NCBI GenBank assembly: GCA_029237695.1
Contig: CM055265.1
Location: 71,277,912 to 71,341,911, forward strand
Length of the DNA stretch: 64,000 nt
Direction: 5' to 3'
Source: Conchocele bisecta
Taxonomy: Eukaryota > Mollusca > Bivalvia > Lucinida > Thyasiridae
Shown here: positions 1 through 11,422 of the stretch, in pieces
Layout of the letters: every line of letters starts with the position of its first letter
Numbering within the stretch: position 1 is the stretch's first letter
Notes under the pieces: model-generated
The model's database searches: none
Told to the model about the DNA's origin: nothing
Seen by the model: only the letters and a program-made list of their open reading frames with translations
Translations under genes and position numbers: made by a program

Positions 1-118
1 TAACAATATTTGTCTGATGTTAAGTTTACGGACGGACGGACGTACGGACGCACGGACGGACAACCTGACTCCAGTATACCCCCCACAACTCGTTGCGGGG
101 GTATAAATATCAAGGCGA
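1..118 (+). mobile_element. 3' end of a pearl/HINE-like element, nested in a satellite array
   Basis: A GACG/GACGGACG microsatellite (about 30-60) is followed by a hairpin: TATACCCCC near 75 pairs with GGGGGTATA near 106. The array resumes directly after it at 119, so this is a tail inserted in, or fused to, the ~170-bp array. The 5' part lies outside the window. Microsatellite plus terminal hairpin is the 3' architecture of bivalve pearl/MINE elements (family knowledge). Confidence 0.6.
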
Positions 119-1217
119 TCCATGAAAGGAAACAGATGTTATAAGACATTTACCCCAACGTTAAGTTTATGAATGTGCTAAGTTTGTGACCTTGACCCTG
201 GGGTAAGGGGTGGGCGGTGGGTCATGGATTTGCTATAGCACGATAGAGTATCATCAGATGAATGCATGTATAAAATATCAAGGCGTTCCATGAAAGAAAA
301 CAGATGTTATAAGACATTTATCCCAAAGTTAAGTTTATGAATGTGCTAAGTTTGTGACCTTGACCCTGGTGTAAGGGGACGGCAGTGAGTCATTGATTTG
401 CTATAGCATGATAGAGGATCATCTGAGGAATGCATGTATGAAATATCAAAGCGTTCCATGAAAGGAAACAGATGTTATAAGACATTTACCCCAAAGTTAA
501 GTTTATGAATGTGCTAAGTTTGTGACATTGACCTTGGGTTGGGTGGTGGATCGTGGATTTGCTACAGCATGATAGAGGGTCATCAGATGAATGCATGTAT
601 GAAATATGAAGACATTCATTTACCACAACATTTACCCCAACGTTAAGTTTATGAACATGCTAACATTGTGACCTTGACCCTGGGGTAAGGGTTGGGTGCT
701 GGGTCATGGATTTGCTACAGCATGATAGATGGTCATCTGAGGAATGCATGTATGAAATATCAAGGCGTTCCATGAAAGGAAACAGATGTTATAAGAAATT
801 TACCCCAACGTTAAGTTTGTGAACGTGCTAAGTTTGTGACCTTGACCCTGGAGTAAGGGTTGGGTGGTGGGTCATTGATTTGCTACAGCATGATAGAGGG
901 TCATCTGAGGAATGCATGTATGAAATTTCAATGCGTTCCATGAAAGGAAACAGATGTTATAAGAAATTTACCCCAACGTTAAGTTTATAAATGTGCTAAG
1001 TTTGTGACCTTGACCTTGGGGTAAGGGTTGTGTGGTGGGTCATTGATTTGCTACAGCATGATAGAGGGTCATCTGATGAATGCATGTATGAAATAACAGG
1101 GTGTTCTATGAAAGGAAACAGAAGTTATAAGACATGTACCCAACTTTAAGTTTGTGGACGACGCCGCCGCCGCCGGGGGTAAGCTATAAGCTCTTCTGCA
1201 CTTCGTGCAGGCGAGCT
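119..1217 (+). repeat. ~170-bp tandem array (pearl/HINE core) with GACGCC tail and 3' hairpin
   Basis: About seven diverged copies of a ~170-bp unit contain 'tgaccttgaccctggggtaa' and 'tcatggatttgctacagcat'. The array ends in a GACGCCGCC run (1157-1175) and the hairpin CTGCAC-TTC-GTGCAG (1196-1210), then 'gcgagct' at 1217. The same core and end occur at 3746-6308. The terminus abuts MORC exon 8, so the element is inserted in coding sequence. Confidence 0.75.
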
Positions 1218-1327
1218 ACGTCACTGTCCGTCTTGGAGAGACACTTGCTGATGAGCTTGGTCACCACCTTCTTACCCCGAATAGCAATCTTCATCCGCGG
1301 CTTCAGGTATAGGATACTACAGTACTC
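1218..1327 (-). CDS. MORC3: MORC3/4-like ATPase, exon 8 (minus copy), truncated by a repeat
   Basis: Reading the minus strand, a splice acceptor (gtgtcgcag) precedes an open segment that begins EYCSILYLKPRMKIAIRGKK and ends KTDSDV, 36 codons plus 2 nt. It matches the MORC segment YCSILYLKPRMQI..RGQKV that follows the GHKL ATPase core. Exon 7 ends in phase 0 after SLR and this exon opens in phase 0, giving the family-typical SLR-x-YCSILYL join. At 1218 the sequence switches to the hairpin end of a satellite-type element, in the middle of the conserved block, so the exon appears physically interrupted. The rest would lie left of the window. An alternative is a donor GAC|gtagct formed at the junction. 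Confidence 0.85.
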
Positions 1328-1619
1328 CTGCGACACGAGGGACAATCTGGGAAAACTAGGCTAATGGAGGTTATTAACCCTTAGACCGCTACTCGCAACA
1401 ATTGTCGTCTGCTGATGCTTTTATATCTTGCCTTATTTCTCAATAAAAACATGGTTTGACAGCACTTCAGAATTATTTCCAATGGAAACAAGAGGATTGT
1501 TTTTCAGACAAAAACATATCTCTTCCCCAATACCACCACTGCATGTTATCAGGACTTGGAAAAGTAGAATTTAAGGCAGCAACAGGAAATATGTAGCTAC
1601 CTTGTATTTTCTGCATACT
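1328..1619. other. Intron sequence with half of a TTAA-type MITE
   Basis: Positions ~1373-1500 (ttaacccttagaccgct... through gtttgacagcac) match one arm of the palindromic MITE at 11423-13855. The rest shows nothing recognisable. Confidence 0.4.
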
Positions 1620-2390
1620 TTTGAAGATACGCGCGACACAAGTTGAATATCCCCACTTTTCACTGAGTCAATGGCCATAACTCCGTGAATACTGGAAGAA
1701 TCCGCATCTAAAACACCAGGTGCGCAACGTCACACGATGACCAGTATTCCTGTAAAGTTTCGCGACTCTAACTGAAATATATTTGGAGATACGAGCGACA
1801 CAAGTTGAAAATCCCCACTTTTCAATAAGTCAAGAGCCATATCTCCGTGAATACTGGATGAATCCGCATCTAAAACCCCAGGTGCGCAACTTCACACGAT
1901 GACCAGTATTCCTGTAAAGTTGTGCGACTCTAACTGAAACTTCACACGATGACCAGTATTCCTGTAAAGTTTCACGACTCTAATTGAAATACATTTGGAG
2001 ATACTCGCGACACAAGTTGAAAATGCCCACTTTTCACTAAGTCAAGGGCCATAACTCTGTGAATACTGGATGAATCCGCATCTAAAACCCCGGGTGCGCA
2101 ACGTCACACGATGTCCAGTATTCCTGTAAAGTTTCACGACTCTAACTGAAATACATTTGGAGATACGCGCGACACAAGTTGAAAATCGCCAATTTTCGCT
2201 AAGTCAAGGACCATAACTCCGCAAATACAGGATGAATCCGCATCTAAAACCCCAGGTGCGCAATTTCACACGATGACCAGTATTCTTGTAAAGTTTCGCG
2301 ACTCTAACTGAAATACGTTTGGAGATACGCGCGACACAAGTTGAAAATCCCCACTTTTCACTAAGTCAAGGGCCATAACTCCGTGAATAC
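1620..2390 (+). repeat. ~160-bp tandem array, second pearl-like family
   Basis: Five units carry 'gatacgcgcgacacaagttg', 'aagggccataactccgtgaa' and 'gatgaccagtattcctgtaa'. Starts are near 1625, 1792, 2000, 2162 and 2322. One unit has an internal ~48-bp duplication (about 1880-1980). The same unit with its own 3' end is at 10876-11103. The array is cut at 2390 by a poly-T tract. Confidence 0.7.
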
Positions 2391-2702
2391 TTTTTTTTGT
2401 CATTAATTATTTTTATTTCTCAAAGTATTTCACATTTATACAGATACACAAGTATATGGATACATACATGACATGAGAAACACAATTGTTTTTCTTTCTA
2501 TCGAGGAATATAGATTGAAATCAAGAAGATGCCAGATAGATTGAGATGTAGTATATATAGGCATGTTTGAGATAAGAAAAAGAATAAGCTGTGTGTCAGC
2601 TTAGAAACAGACATATAGGATAGTGAATTCCAGCCTGTAACATTCCAATTGTACATGTAAATAAAATAAAATATTCACATACATAATTACAATACACGAT
2701 AT
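2391..2702 (-). mobile_element. 3' end of a poly(A)-tailed retroelement or processed copy, minus strand
   Basis: An 8-T tract at 2391-2398 directly follows the broken array. On the minus strand it reads as a poly(A) tail preceded by an AATAAA (plus 2412-2417). Upstream sequence to ~2700 has no recognisable coding. A LINE 3' UTR or processed transcript is the likely source (inference). Confidence 0.4.
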
Positions 2703-2805
2703 GTGCTGTTTGTATGCCACATATTACACGTGACACACGGTCTTTGCCCCTTGATACTAATATGTAAAACAGAACGAGTTTTTGTGGTTTGTAAATGCTA
2801 CCCAG

Positions 2806-3571
2806 AATTCATAGACCTCATTTGTTCTTATGATGTTCTCTGTATACTTGAAACAAATATGGGTCTACATGACATTCTTGATGTAAAAGGCTATACTTTA
2901 TATGGTAAATCAAGAACGACATTGAGTTCTAAGAAATCTGGAGGTATTGGGGTGTATATCAAAGAAGAATTGTCTCGATCCGTCGAAATACTAAATAACA
3001 CTTGTGACTACATTTTATGGCTTAAAATTAAGCAAATTTCCCTGAATCTTGACAATGATGTTTTAATAGGTGCTATTTACTTGCCACCCACAGATTCCCG
3101 ATACCTTGATGAAGACCATATGTCGCAATTGGATGACGAAATCACACAAAATTGTACACATTTAAAATTTTCGATACTCCTCGGTGACGTAAATGCCAGA
3201 ACTGCGTGTTTACCAGATTATATTGTGTTTGACAACTTTTTATCAACACATCTTCAAATTGATAGCCGATACATCAAATTATTTTCAAAAACATGTCACA
3301 TTAGAGAATTTAGGTTTCACATTACAGCGACGGTCAAAGAATAAAAAGACAAATCCACATGGTTATTTTTTGATAGAAATATGTAGAAATGTCAATTTAT
3401 TCTTACTAAACGGTCGCGCAAGTTCAGATCAGGACGTCGGTGATTTCACATTTCGACATAAGTCTGTAATTGATTACGCATTAGCGTCTGTTGACCTTTT
3501 CCGTTACGTAACAGATTTTAAAATTACCGAATTAGAACCACTGTCCTCTGATGGACACTCCTTACTAAGTG
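2806..3571 (+). pseudogene. Non-LTR retrotransposon APE-type endonuclease domain, frameshifted
   Basis: The first frame (to ~3225) encodes GGIGVYIKEEL, the strand ILWLKIK, IGAIYLPPTDSRY and LLGDVNAR, the usual order of a LINE AP-endonuclease. A frameshift near 3220-3290 moves the domain to another frame, which gives NVNLFLLNGR, GDFTFRHKSVIDYALAS and the catalytic-site block SDGHSLLS. The N-terminal catalytic part is missing, so the copy is 5'-truncated. The clade is not resolved (CR1/L2-like group is an inference). The reading frame is cut at 3571 by a SINE-like insertion and at 3745 by a pearl element, then resumes at 6309. Confidence 0.8.
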
Positions 3572-3689
3572 ACCACATCTAACATACTATTTTACTATTA
3601 TTTTTATTTTTCATCTACATTGCTTGGCCCTAAATGATACTCTTTTGTGTTGATTGGCCGTTAAGCACCATTCCATTCCTTACTAAGTG
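3559..3689 (+). mobile_element. SINE-like insertion with 13-bp target-site duplication
   Basis: 'tccttactaagtg' occurs at 3559-3571 and again at 3677-3689, bracketing a ~105-bp insert. The insert ends in 'ttgattggccgttaagcacc', close to the tail 'ttgataggccgttaaacacc' at ~48805. Removing insert plus one repeat restores the LINE reading frame (SLLSVDLCC). Target duplication of this length fits LINE-mobilised SINE insertion. Confidence 0.7.
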
Positions 3690-3745
3690 TGGATTTATGC
3701 TGCAAATCAGTTAAACAAACTACGCGGCGAACAGAAGCTAAAAGT
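3690..3745 (+). pseudogene. LINE linker segment between endonuclease and reverse transcriptase
   Basis: This short open piece (VDLCCKSVKQTTRRTEAKS) continues the endonuclease frame. It joins exactly in frame to 6309 (KNQSRKWNN) if the pearl element between them is ignored, which shows that both LINE halves belong to one insertion. Confidence 0.65.
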
Positions 3746-6228
3746 AACAAGAGTTGTCAGAAGACAACGAAGCTCGCCTGTTGGCAGCCTTCATTCAAAC
3801 TTGTCACAGTTGTATAAAAAACATGAATATTATATAACTTGACCTTGTTATAAGGGGTGTGCGGTGGACCTTGACATTGAGGTTAGTGGTGGAAGGTGTG
3901 TCGTGGATTTGATATAGCATATTAAGATGAATGCATGTATGAAATATCAATGCGCTCCCTGAAAAGAGAAGGAAAACAAAATTTAACCCAGCGTTAAGTT
4001 TATGAACACACTAAGTTGGTGATTTTCTACAGCATGATAGCTATTCACATGAGGAATTCATGTATAAATGTGCTAAGTTTGTGACCTTGGCCTTGGCAAA
4101 AGGGGTGGGGTGGGTCATGGATTTGCTGTAGCACAATAGAGTATCATCAGATGAATGCATGTATGAAATATGAAGGTGTTCCCTGTAAAGAAACAGAAGT
4201 TACAAAAAGACATTTACTCCAACGTTAAGTTTATGATGTTGATCTTGGGGAAAGGGGTGGGGTGGGTCATGGATTTGCTGTAGCACAATAGAGGATCATC
4301 ACATGAGTGCATGAATGAAATATCAAAGCGTTAAAAGTGTAAAGAAACATACGTTAGACAACATTTACCCCAATGTAAAGTTTATGAACATGCTAAGTTT
4401 GTGACCTTGACCTTGGGGTAAGGGTTGGGTGGTGGGTTGTGGAATTGCTACAGCATGATAGAGGGTCATCTGAGGAATGTCTGAATGAAATATCAAGGCG
4501 TTCCATCAAAGGAAACAGTTGTTATCAGACATTTACCCAAACTTTAAGTTTATGAATGTGTCAAGTTTGTGACCTTGACCTTGGGGTAAGGGGTAGGCGG
4601 TGTGTCATAGATTTGCTATAGCACGATAGAGTATCATCAGATGAACGCGTGTATGATATATCAAGGCGTTCCATGAAAGGAAACAGATGTTATAAGACAT
4701 TTACGCCAACGTTAAGTTTATGAATCTGCTAAGTTTGTGACCGTGACCTTGGGGAAAGGGGTGGGGGTTGGTCATGTATTTGCTATAGCACGCTAGAGTA
4801 TCATCAGATGAATGCATGTATGAAATATCAAGGTGTTCAAAGTGTAATGAAACAGAAGTTACACAACATTTACCCCAACGGTAAGTTTATGAACATGCTA
4901 AGTTTGTGACCTTGACTTTTGGGTAAGGGTTGGTGGTGGGTTGTGGATTTGCTACAGCATGATAGAGGGTCATCTGAGGAATGTATGAAATAGCAAGGCG
5001 TTCCATGAAAGGAAACAGACATTTACCCCAACGTTAACTTTATGAATGTACTAAGTTTGTGACCTTGACCTTGGGGTAAAAGATGGGCGGTGGGTCATGG
5101 ATTTGCTACAGCATGATAGAGCATCATCAGATGAATGCATATTTGAAATATCAAGGCGTTCCATGAAAGGAAACAGAAGTTATAAGACATTTACCCAACG
5201 TTAAGTTTATGAATGTGCCAAGTTTGTGACCTTGACCTTGGGGTAAGGGCTGGGTGGTTGGTCATGGATTTGTTACAGCATGATAGAGGGTCATCTGAGG
5301 AATGCATGTATGAAATAACAAGGTGTTCCATGAAAGGAAACAGAAGTTATAAGACATTTACCCAATGTTAAGTTTATGAATGTGTCAAGTTTGTGATCTT
5401 GACCTTGGGGTAAGGGCTGCGTGGTGGGTCATGGATTTGCTACAGCATGATAGAGGGTCATCTGAGGAATGCATGTATGAAATAACAGGGTGTTCCATGA
5501 AAGGAAACAGAAGTTATAAGATATTTACCCAACGTTAAGTTTATGAATGTGCCAAGTTTGTGACCTTGACCTTGGGGTAAGGGCTCGGTGGTGGGTCATG
5601 GATTTGCTACAGCATGATAGAGGGTCATATGAGGAATGCATGTATGAAATAACAAGGTGTTCCATGAAAGGAAACAGAAGTTATAAGACATTTACCCAAC
5701 GTTAAGTTTATGAATGTGCCAAGTTTGTGACCTTGACCTTGGGGTAAAGGCTGGTGGTGGGTCATGGATTTGCTACAGCATGATAGAGGGTCATCTGCGG
5801 AATGCATGTATGAAATATCAAGGCGTTCCATCAAAAGAAACAGATGTTACAAGAAATTTACCCCAACGTTAAGTTTAGGAATGTGCTAAGTTTGTGACCT
5901 TGACCTTGGGGTAAGGGTTGGGCGGTGGGTCATGGATTTGCTACAGCATGATAGAGGGTCATCTAAGGAATGCATGTATGAAATATCAAGGCGTTGCATG
6001 AAAGGAAACAGATGTTATAAGAAATTTACCCCATGTTAAGTTTATGAATGTGCTAAGAGTGTGACCTTGACCTTGGGGTAATGGTTGGGTGGTGGGTCAT
6101 GGATTTGCTACAGCATGATAGAGGGTCATCTGAGGAATGCATGTATGAAATAACAAGGTGTTCCATGAAAGGAAACAGATGTTTATAAGACATTTACCCA
6201 ACGTTAAGTTTGTGGACGACGCCGACAA

Positions 6229-6266
<38 letters not shown>

Positions 6267-6308
6267 GGGGTATGCCATAAGCTCCTATGCTCTTCGTGCA
6301 GGCGAGCT
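3746..6308 (+). mobile_element. Complete 2.56-kb pearl/HINE-like element inserted in a LINE
   Basis: The 5' end 'aacaagagttgtcagaagac' has a small hairpin (gttgtc/gacaac). The core has about 13 units of the ~170-bp satellite. A (GACGACGCC)n run at 6214-6270 follows, then a 3' hairpin-like end finishing gcgagct at 6308. The element has no target-site duplication and no coding capacity, as in non-autonomous Helentrons. The same 5' end is found at 41492. Short open frames seen here are satellite shadows. Confidence 0.8.
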
Positions 6309-8805
6309 AAAAATCAGTCCAGAAAATGGAATAATAAATTAACAGAACAGTTTAAAAGTAACATTGATACGTCAAAACTGAGTGATCTATTATCTTTAAC
6401 CGATTCTAAAGATGTCATAAATGAAATTACATCAGAAATATCTAATATTTTCAGAAACGCAGCCCAAGAAACTTTTACATCAAAATGTGTATCACAATCG
6501 GAAGGATACAAACCGTGGTTTGGAAACGAATGCAAACGGGCGCGCAAAGCATACCATCGAACGAAAAAACAATATCACCACCACAAAACAAGCTACAACA
6601 AAAATAAACTATCACGTCGTAGTGAAAAGTACAAACTTACTATGCATAAATATATAAATAAACATAGACATGAAAATGAACAAAAGATACGTAAAATGCA
6701 TGACCAAAACCCAAAACGATACTGGGCTTATATAAATAGCCTGAAAACTAAAACTAAAACCGATATGCCATCACTTGATGAATTGTACACATTTTTAAAG
6801 AAAGGTAATGAAAACGACGCAGGTGATGAATGTTTTGATCTTCCCCGAGATTATTTAAATAATAGTGAAGAGCAGCTAAACTGCCCAATCACTGAAAGCG
6901 AAATACAAAAACACATATCCAGCCTGAAAAATTCTAAAGCGCCGTGCCCATCTGACAACATATTAAACAAATACATAAAAAACACAATGAGTATTATGAT
7001 GCCATTTTATATAAACCTATTCAACAGAATATTTACTACAGGCATTTTCCCAGAATGCTAGCTCGAAGGTTATGTCATACCTATTTACAAGAAAGGTGAT
7101 TCCAAGGATCCAGGTAACTATATATCGCCCAATAACCTTATTAAGCTGCTTAGGAAAACTATTTACTTCCATATTAAACACACGTGTTACGAAATTTCTA
7201 GACGAAACGGGCATACTAAATGAGAATCTACAGGGTTTAGGAAGACTTATTCAACATCAGATCATATATTTCTGTTACATAGTTTGATTGAGATGTTGAG
7301 AAAATGTAAGAACAAACTTTATTGTGCATTTATAGATTTCGCAGCAGCTTTCGACTCTGTTTGGGGAATAGGCGTCTGTCAGAAACTTTTATCATCGTCC
7401 ATTAACGGAAAATTATTCAGACTAATATATAACATGTATAGTGATATAAAATCGTGTATATTTAATGAAAATGAAACTTTTTTTGCCTGTGAACGCGGCG
7501 TGAGACAGGGTGAAAATTTATCTCTAATTATATTCTCACTATTTTTGAACGATCTCGAATCAAATTTATTAATATCCGGATCACACGGTGTAACTATACA
7601 GCATGGAGATGTACAACAGTGGCTCAGACTGTTGGTCATACGTTATGCTGATGATACTCTCGTTTTATCCGATAATCATGTAGATTTCCAAAATTCGCTA
7701 GACAATTTTACTACTTATTGCCAGAATTGGAAACTTAAGGTTAAATCTTATCTAAAAAGGTTAATTTTTTGTTATAGTCTTCGGTGCTAGGAACACAAGC
7801 ATGCATCAATTTAAACTTGTTGGTGAGACTATAAATATAATAGATAAATATAAATATCTTGGTATATATTTCACAAGCAATGGCTCTTTTGCTACTGCTC
7901 GAAAATATTTAACTGAAGGCCATGTATATGTTATACACACGAATTTATAATTTAGATCTACCGATTCACCTACAGATCAAACTATTTGATCACACAATTG
8001 TCCCTATTTTAACATATAGCTGTGACGTATGGGGCTTCGAATCCCTTAATATAATTGAAAAAGTACACAATGACTGCTTACGAAAAATTACTAAAACGAG
8101 AAAAGTACGCCCATCTACATGTTACATGGAGAATTATGTCGATATCCGTTATCTGTTATTGTAAAGAGCCGGATGATTGGATATTGGAATAGACTTGTCA
8201 CCGGAAAAGATACTAAATACGCTTACCTTATATAGTTATCAATGGTACGTAATCCAGATATAGACTATAAGTGGCAAAAATCCATACACACCATATTGAC
8301 AGACGTTGGTAGACACGAGATATGGCTAAACCAATTATTCCTGAACTGTAAAACCATCAAATTTGGTGTTAAGCGAACTTTAATTGACCAGTATATACAA
8401 ACTTGGAATGCTAGCATGCGAAACTCAAACAAAGGTCGAATTTACAATAGTTTCAAAATGTCATTTACCGTAGAAAGGTATTTAATAACTCTCCCACATA
8501 ATCTCGCTCTCACACTCATACGTTTACGTACCGCAAATCATAGATTCCCAACAGAAACAGGCAGATGGTCTGGTGTAGACTTCAATGACCGTATATGTAC
8601 ACTATGCAATTTAAACGAGATCGGTTCCGAAAAGCACTATATTCTTAGATGCTCATTTTTCAATGCGAAACGGGAACAATATGTCCATGCGCGTCATCTG
8701 GAATATCCCAGCGAACATGCATTTAATATGTTAATGATGAGTGAAGATAAAGAAGAATTACTCAATCTCAGTAAATTCGCATCAATAATGAATAAATTCC
8801 GCTGA
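6309..8805 (+). pseudogene. Non-LTR retrotransposon reverse transcriptase, broken
   Basis: Continuing the LINE: a basic linker (RKWNNKLTEQF... KRYWAYINSLKTK), then the RT fingers (VIPIYKKGDS, after FPEC followed by a TAG where the family has Trp), palm motif A (YCAFIDFAAAFDSVW), motif B (GVRQGENLS) and the catalytic motif C RYADDTLVLS near 7640. The thumb and C-terminal region follow across further frameshifts (near 7260, 7770, 8165). The end has a CCHC-type knuckle, CTLCNLNEIGSEKHYILRC, stopping at 8803-8805. Nonsense and frameshift changes show that it is dead. Together with 2806-3745 it forms one LINE. Confidence 0.85.
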
Positions 8806-10875
8806 AATATTCCTACTTGATTTTACATACTAACGTACGTTGGTGGATGTGATTTGCCCTTGCACTTGAAATGTACTGAACTGATTGGCTGAGCCACAGC
8901 TGTGCTCGAGTTCGGCCAGTCAGATTATTAAATCTCATGTTCACTGTTATTTTTTAAAGCGATTGCTCTGAAGGGTTTGTAGGTAGTCGCAGAGAAGTAT
9001 ATATCCAGCCACCTGTGACATAGTTCACGCCGACCTGACAAAATTAAAGTACATATTTATGACTTGCCGTCATGAACCAGTCCACAGGTCAGCCAAATAG
9101 TTTCATGCAGCCCATGTCTTGACACACTGCCCCACAATAACTGGTTTGGCAAACTGGAGTTATCCGACTATGCATGCCAGTCTACATCGTGTGCTCATTA
9201 ATTGTGTGTTCTGATTTAATGAGCTTACATGTTCACATAAATATTAACACTGTTCGCTGTACTCATGGAAACTGTTTATAATAAATCCAAGTTTGATTGG
9301 ATTGCATGAAAATATGGCGGTAAAACCTAAGCTGGTCGCACCACGGAAAAGTCCCTATAAAGAACGGCAGTACACTTCCACTCGTGAAGTTTTATTCCGT
9401 ACCATACATGTAAAGATAGTGTGCTACACCGGTATAATTCATCATACTTGTCGTGACTCGTGATTACTGTAAAGTAGACTGACAACATATTGTAATATAT
9501 AGCAAATTATACATTGGCGAATGTTTATCAATGTTCTAGTATACTATATACAGAGGATCTTACATGAGTGATGATTTTGTGTGACGGGTTTACTGATTTC
9601 ACAGGAAACGAGGTTATGCCGAGTTTCATGTGATATCAGTCAACGTGTTTAATACATGTCAGATTATTTTTGTTTACTCTATGTTATGTCTATTCTAGAT
9701 CAACTAAAACGCTACAAAGGAAAACAGAAGTATAATTTTGTCACGATGTTTACATGTTCACTCCCTGAGATACACAATGCCCATAAACGCTATGCTGCAC
9801 GTGTGCGTGAACCATCACCTGACAAAATCGGGTTAACCGTGAGAAAGAGGGAAGACCCATATCAATTTGCGAATCAGCGCAGTTTGGTCTGGTTCCACAC
9901 TATATGATCAATACAGGATATACGTGTGCCTGAATTGGTGGAAGTCTGGTTTTGTCGGGAGATGACACACATGTACATTGCACTATTCACTATATATGAT
10001 TCACTAATGCAACTTGTACCTCAAAATACATTTGAACTCTCCAGTTACTAACATTGAAGGAAACCACTTGGGAATTGTCTGGGAAAAATGGCCATTCATA
10101 AGCAATAGCTGACTTTCCTGGATGTTCCCTTGTAACTTTTACAACATCGACCTACAGTCGCCTAGAAATTTCGATTTCGTCCTAGGCTCCTGTTGATGTA
10201 CATGTATCTAACTAGCTTTAAACATCTAGTTGCAGATTTCACACATGCACATGGCGAAAGCCAACTAGTATATTATGAGACAAGTCAAGTATAATATTCA
10301 AAACGTACACTGTTATTGAAGCTATCCATGCCCTGAAAGTAGTTTATAAGAGTCAACATAGTTTTTATTTTATTTTATCAGCAACTATTAGACTAACTAG
10401 TAGTAAATTATAATGCTTAATTTGTATAGAGGTCTCACAGAAATGCTGATTTAATACGATATATGTTGAGCTTGAGTACTGATTGCATAGGAACGAGGCC
10501 ATACCGAGAGTCCAATGAAATCGGTGAATGAATTTAGCAGATGTGAAATTAAATCAACACAAATATTAAATGTTTCTTATTGCACAAGCACAGTATCATA
10601 CATTGATTCTGTTACGATCACACAGCGTAGTTTCTGCAATAGTTTTGTTTACATATTTATTACATTGGATTAGTATGATTGTTAAACACAGTCTGTTGTT
10701 GCACAACGAAAGCCCATTTATGTGAAATAGCTTTCCCCATACTGTTGCAAAACTCATGTAATCAAATTTTATAGTTCATGTTGTTGCATTAGATTCCGCC
10801 ATTCAACGATATGTATGTGTATTTCCCCATGTTGCATGTTCTCATAATGTTGCGTTATTACATTTCTTTTAATTT
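8806..10875. other. 2-kb low-repeat interval, no recognised gene
   Basis: This is mostly unique-looking AT-rich DNA, probably beginning with the LINE 3' UTR. An 83-codon open frame at 9656-9907 (plus) contains LPEIHNAHKRYAARVRE and VRKREDPYQFANQ. I recognise no family and give it low weight. Two weakly similar stretches, near 9590 and 10480 (gaacgaggccata-like), may be an old duplication. Confidence 0.35.
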
Positions 10876-11103
10876 TGTCTAAGTCAGGGGCCATAACTCC
10901 GTAAATACAGGATGAATCCGCATCCAAAAACCCAGGTGCGCAACTTCACACGATGACAAGTATTCCTGTAAAGTTTCACGATTGTAACTCAAAAACTTTT
11001 GGAGATATGCACGACACAAATTTTGTGACGGACAGACGGACGGACAGACGGACAGACAACCAAGCCAAAACCAATATGTCTCCCCATTCATGGGGAGACA
11101 TAA
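10876..11103 (+). mobile_element. Single-unit pearl-like element, family of the 1.6-2.4 kb array
   Basis: One ~150-bp unit (ggccataactccgtaaatac... gagatatgcacgaca) is followed by a GACG/GACA microsatellite (11028-11060). The terminal hairpin ATGTCTCCCC-ATTCA-TGGGGAGACAT closes it near 11101. This supplies the 3' end missing from the array at 1620-2390. Confidence 0.7.
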
Positions 11104-11418
11104 TGATTCTAAAGGGCTGTCAAAGCATGTTTTGATGACAAAACTGGAAAATAGAAAATAAACAGCAGACGACAAAAAAAGTAAGAGTTAATTTGTTTTC
11201 CCCATCAAATTGTTTATTCACGTTTAAATACAACATGTACAATCATATATGTTCACATGCATACATAGCACAAAACATTTGACATTACATGAAGTATATA
11301 GTGTATTTTCTTTAGAGAAATGGTCAGAAAAATATAGTAGAATGAAAGGAAATAAAGATATCCCTCCCTAAGTTGATACCTGGCACACAATTCAGATACA
11401 CTTAGCTTGATTACTATA
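11104..11418. other. Right half of a TTAA-type MITE plus unassigned DNA
   Basis: Positions 11108-11192 (gggctgtcaaagcatgtttt... cagcagacgac... taagagttaa) match the right arm of the palindromic MITE at 11423-13855. The remainder shows no gene. Confidence 0.4.
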
Positions 11419-11422
11419 TTAA

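Noticed and set aside
6210..6310. Start of a 283-codon frame with a Thr/Pro-rich N-terminus
   Set aside because: The Thr-Pro run is the GACGACGCC microsatellite of the pearl element; the real LINE frame begins at 6309.
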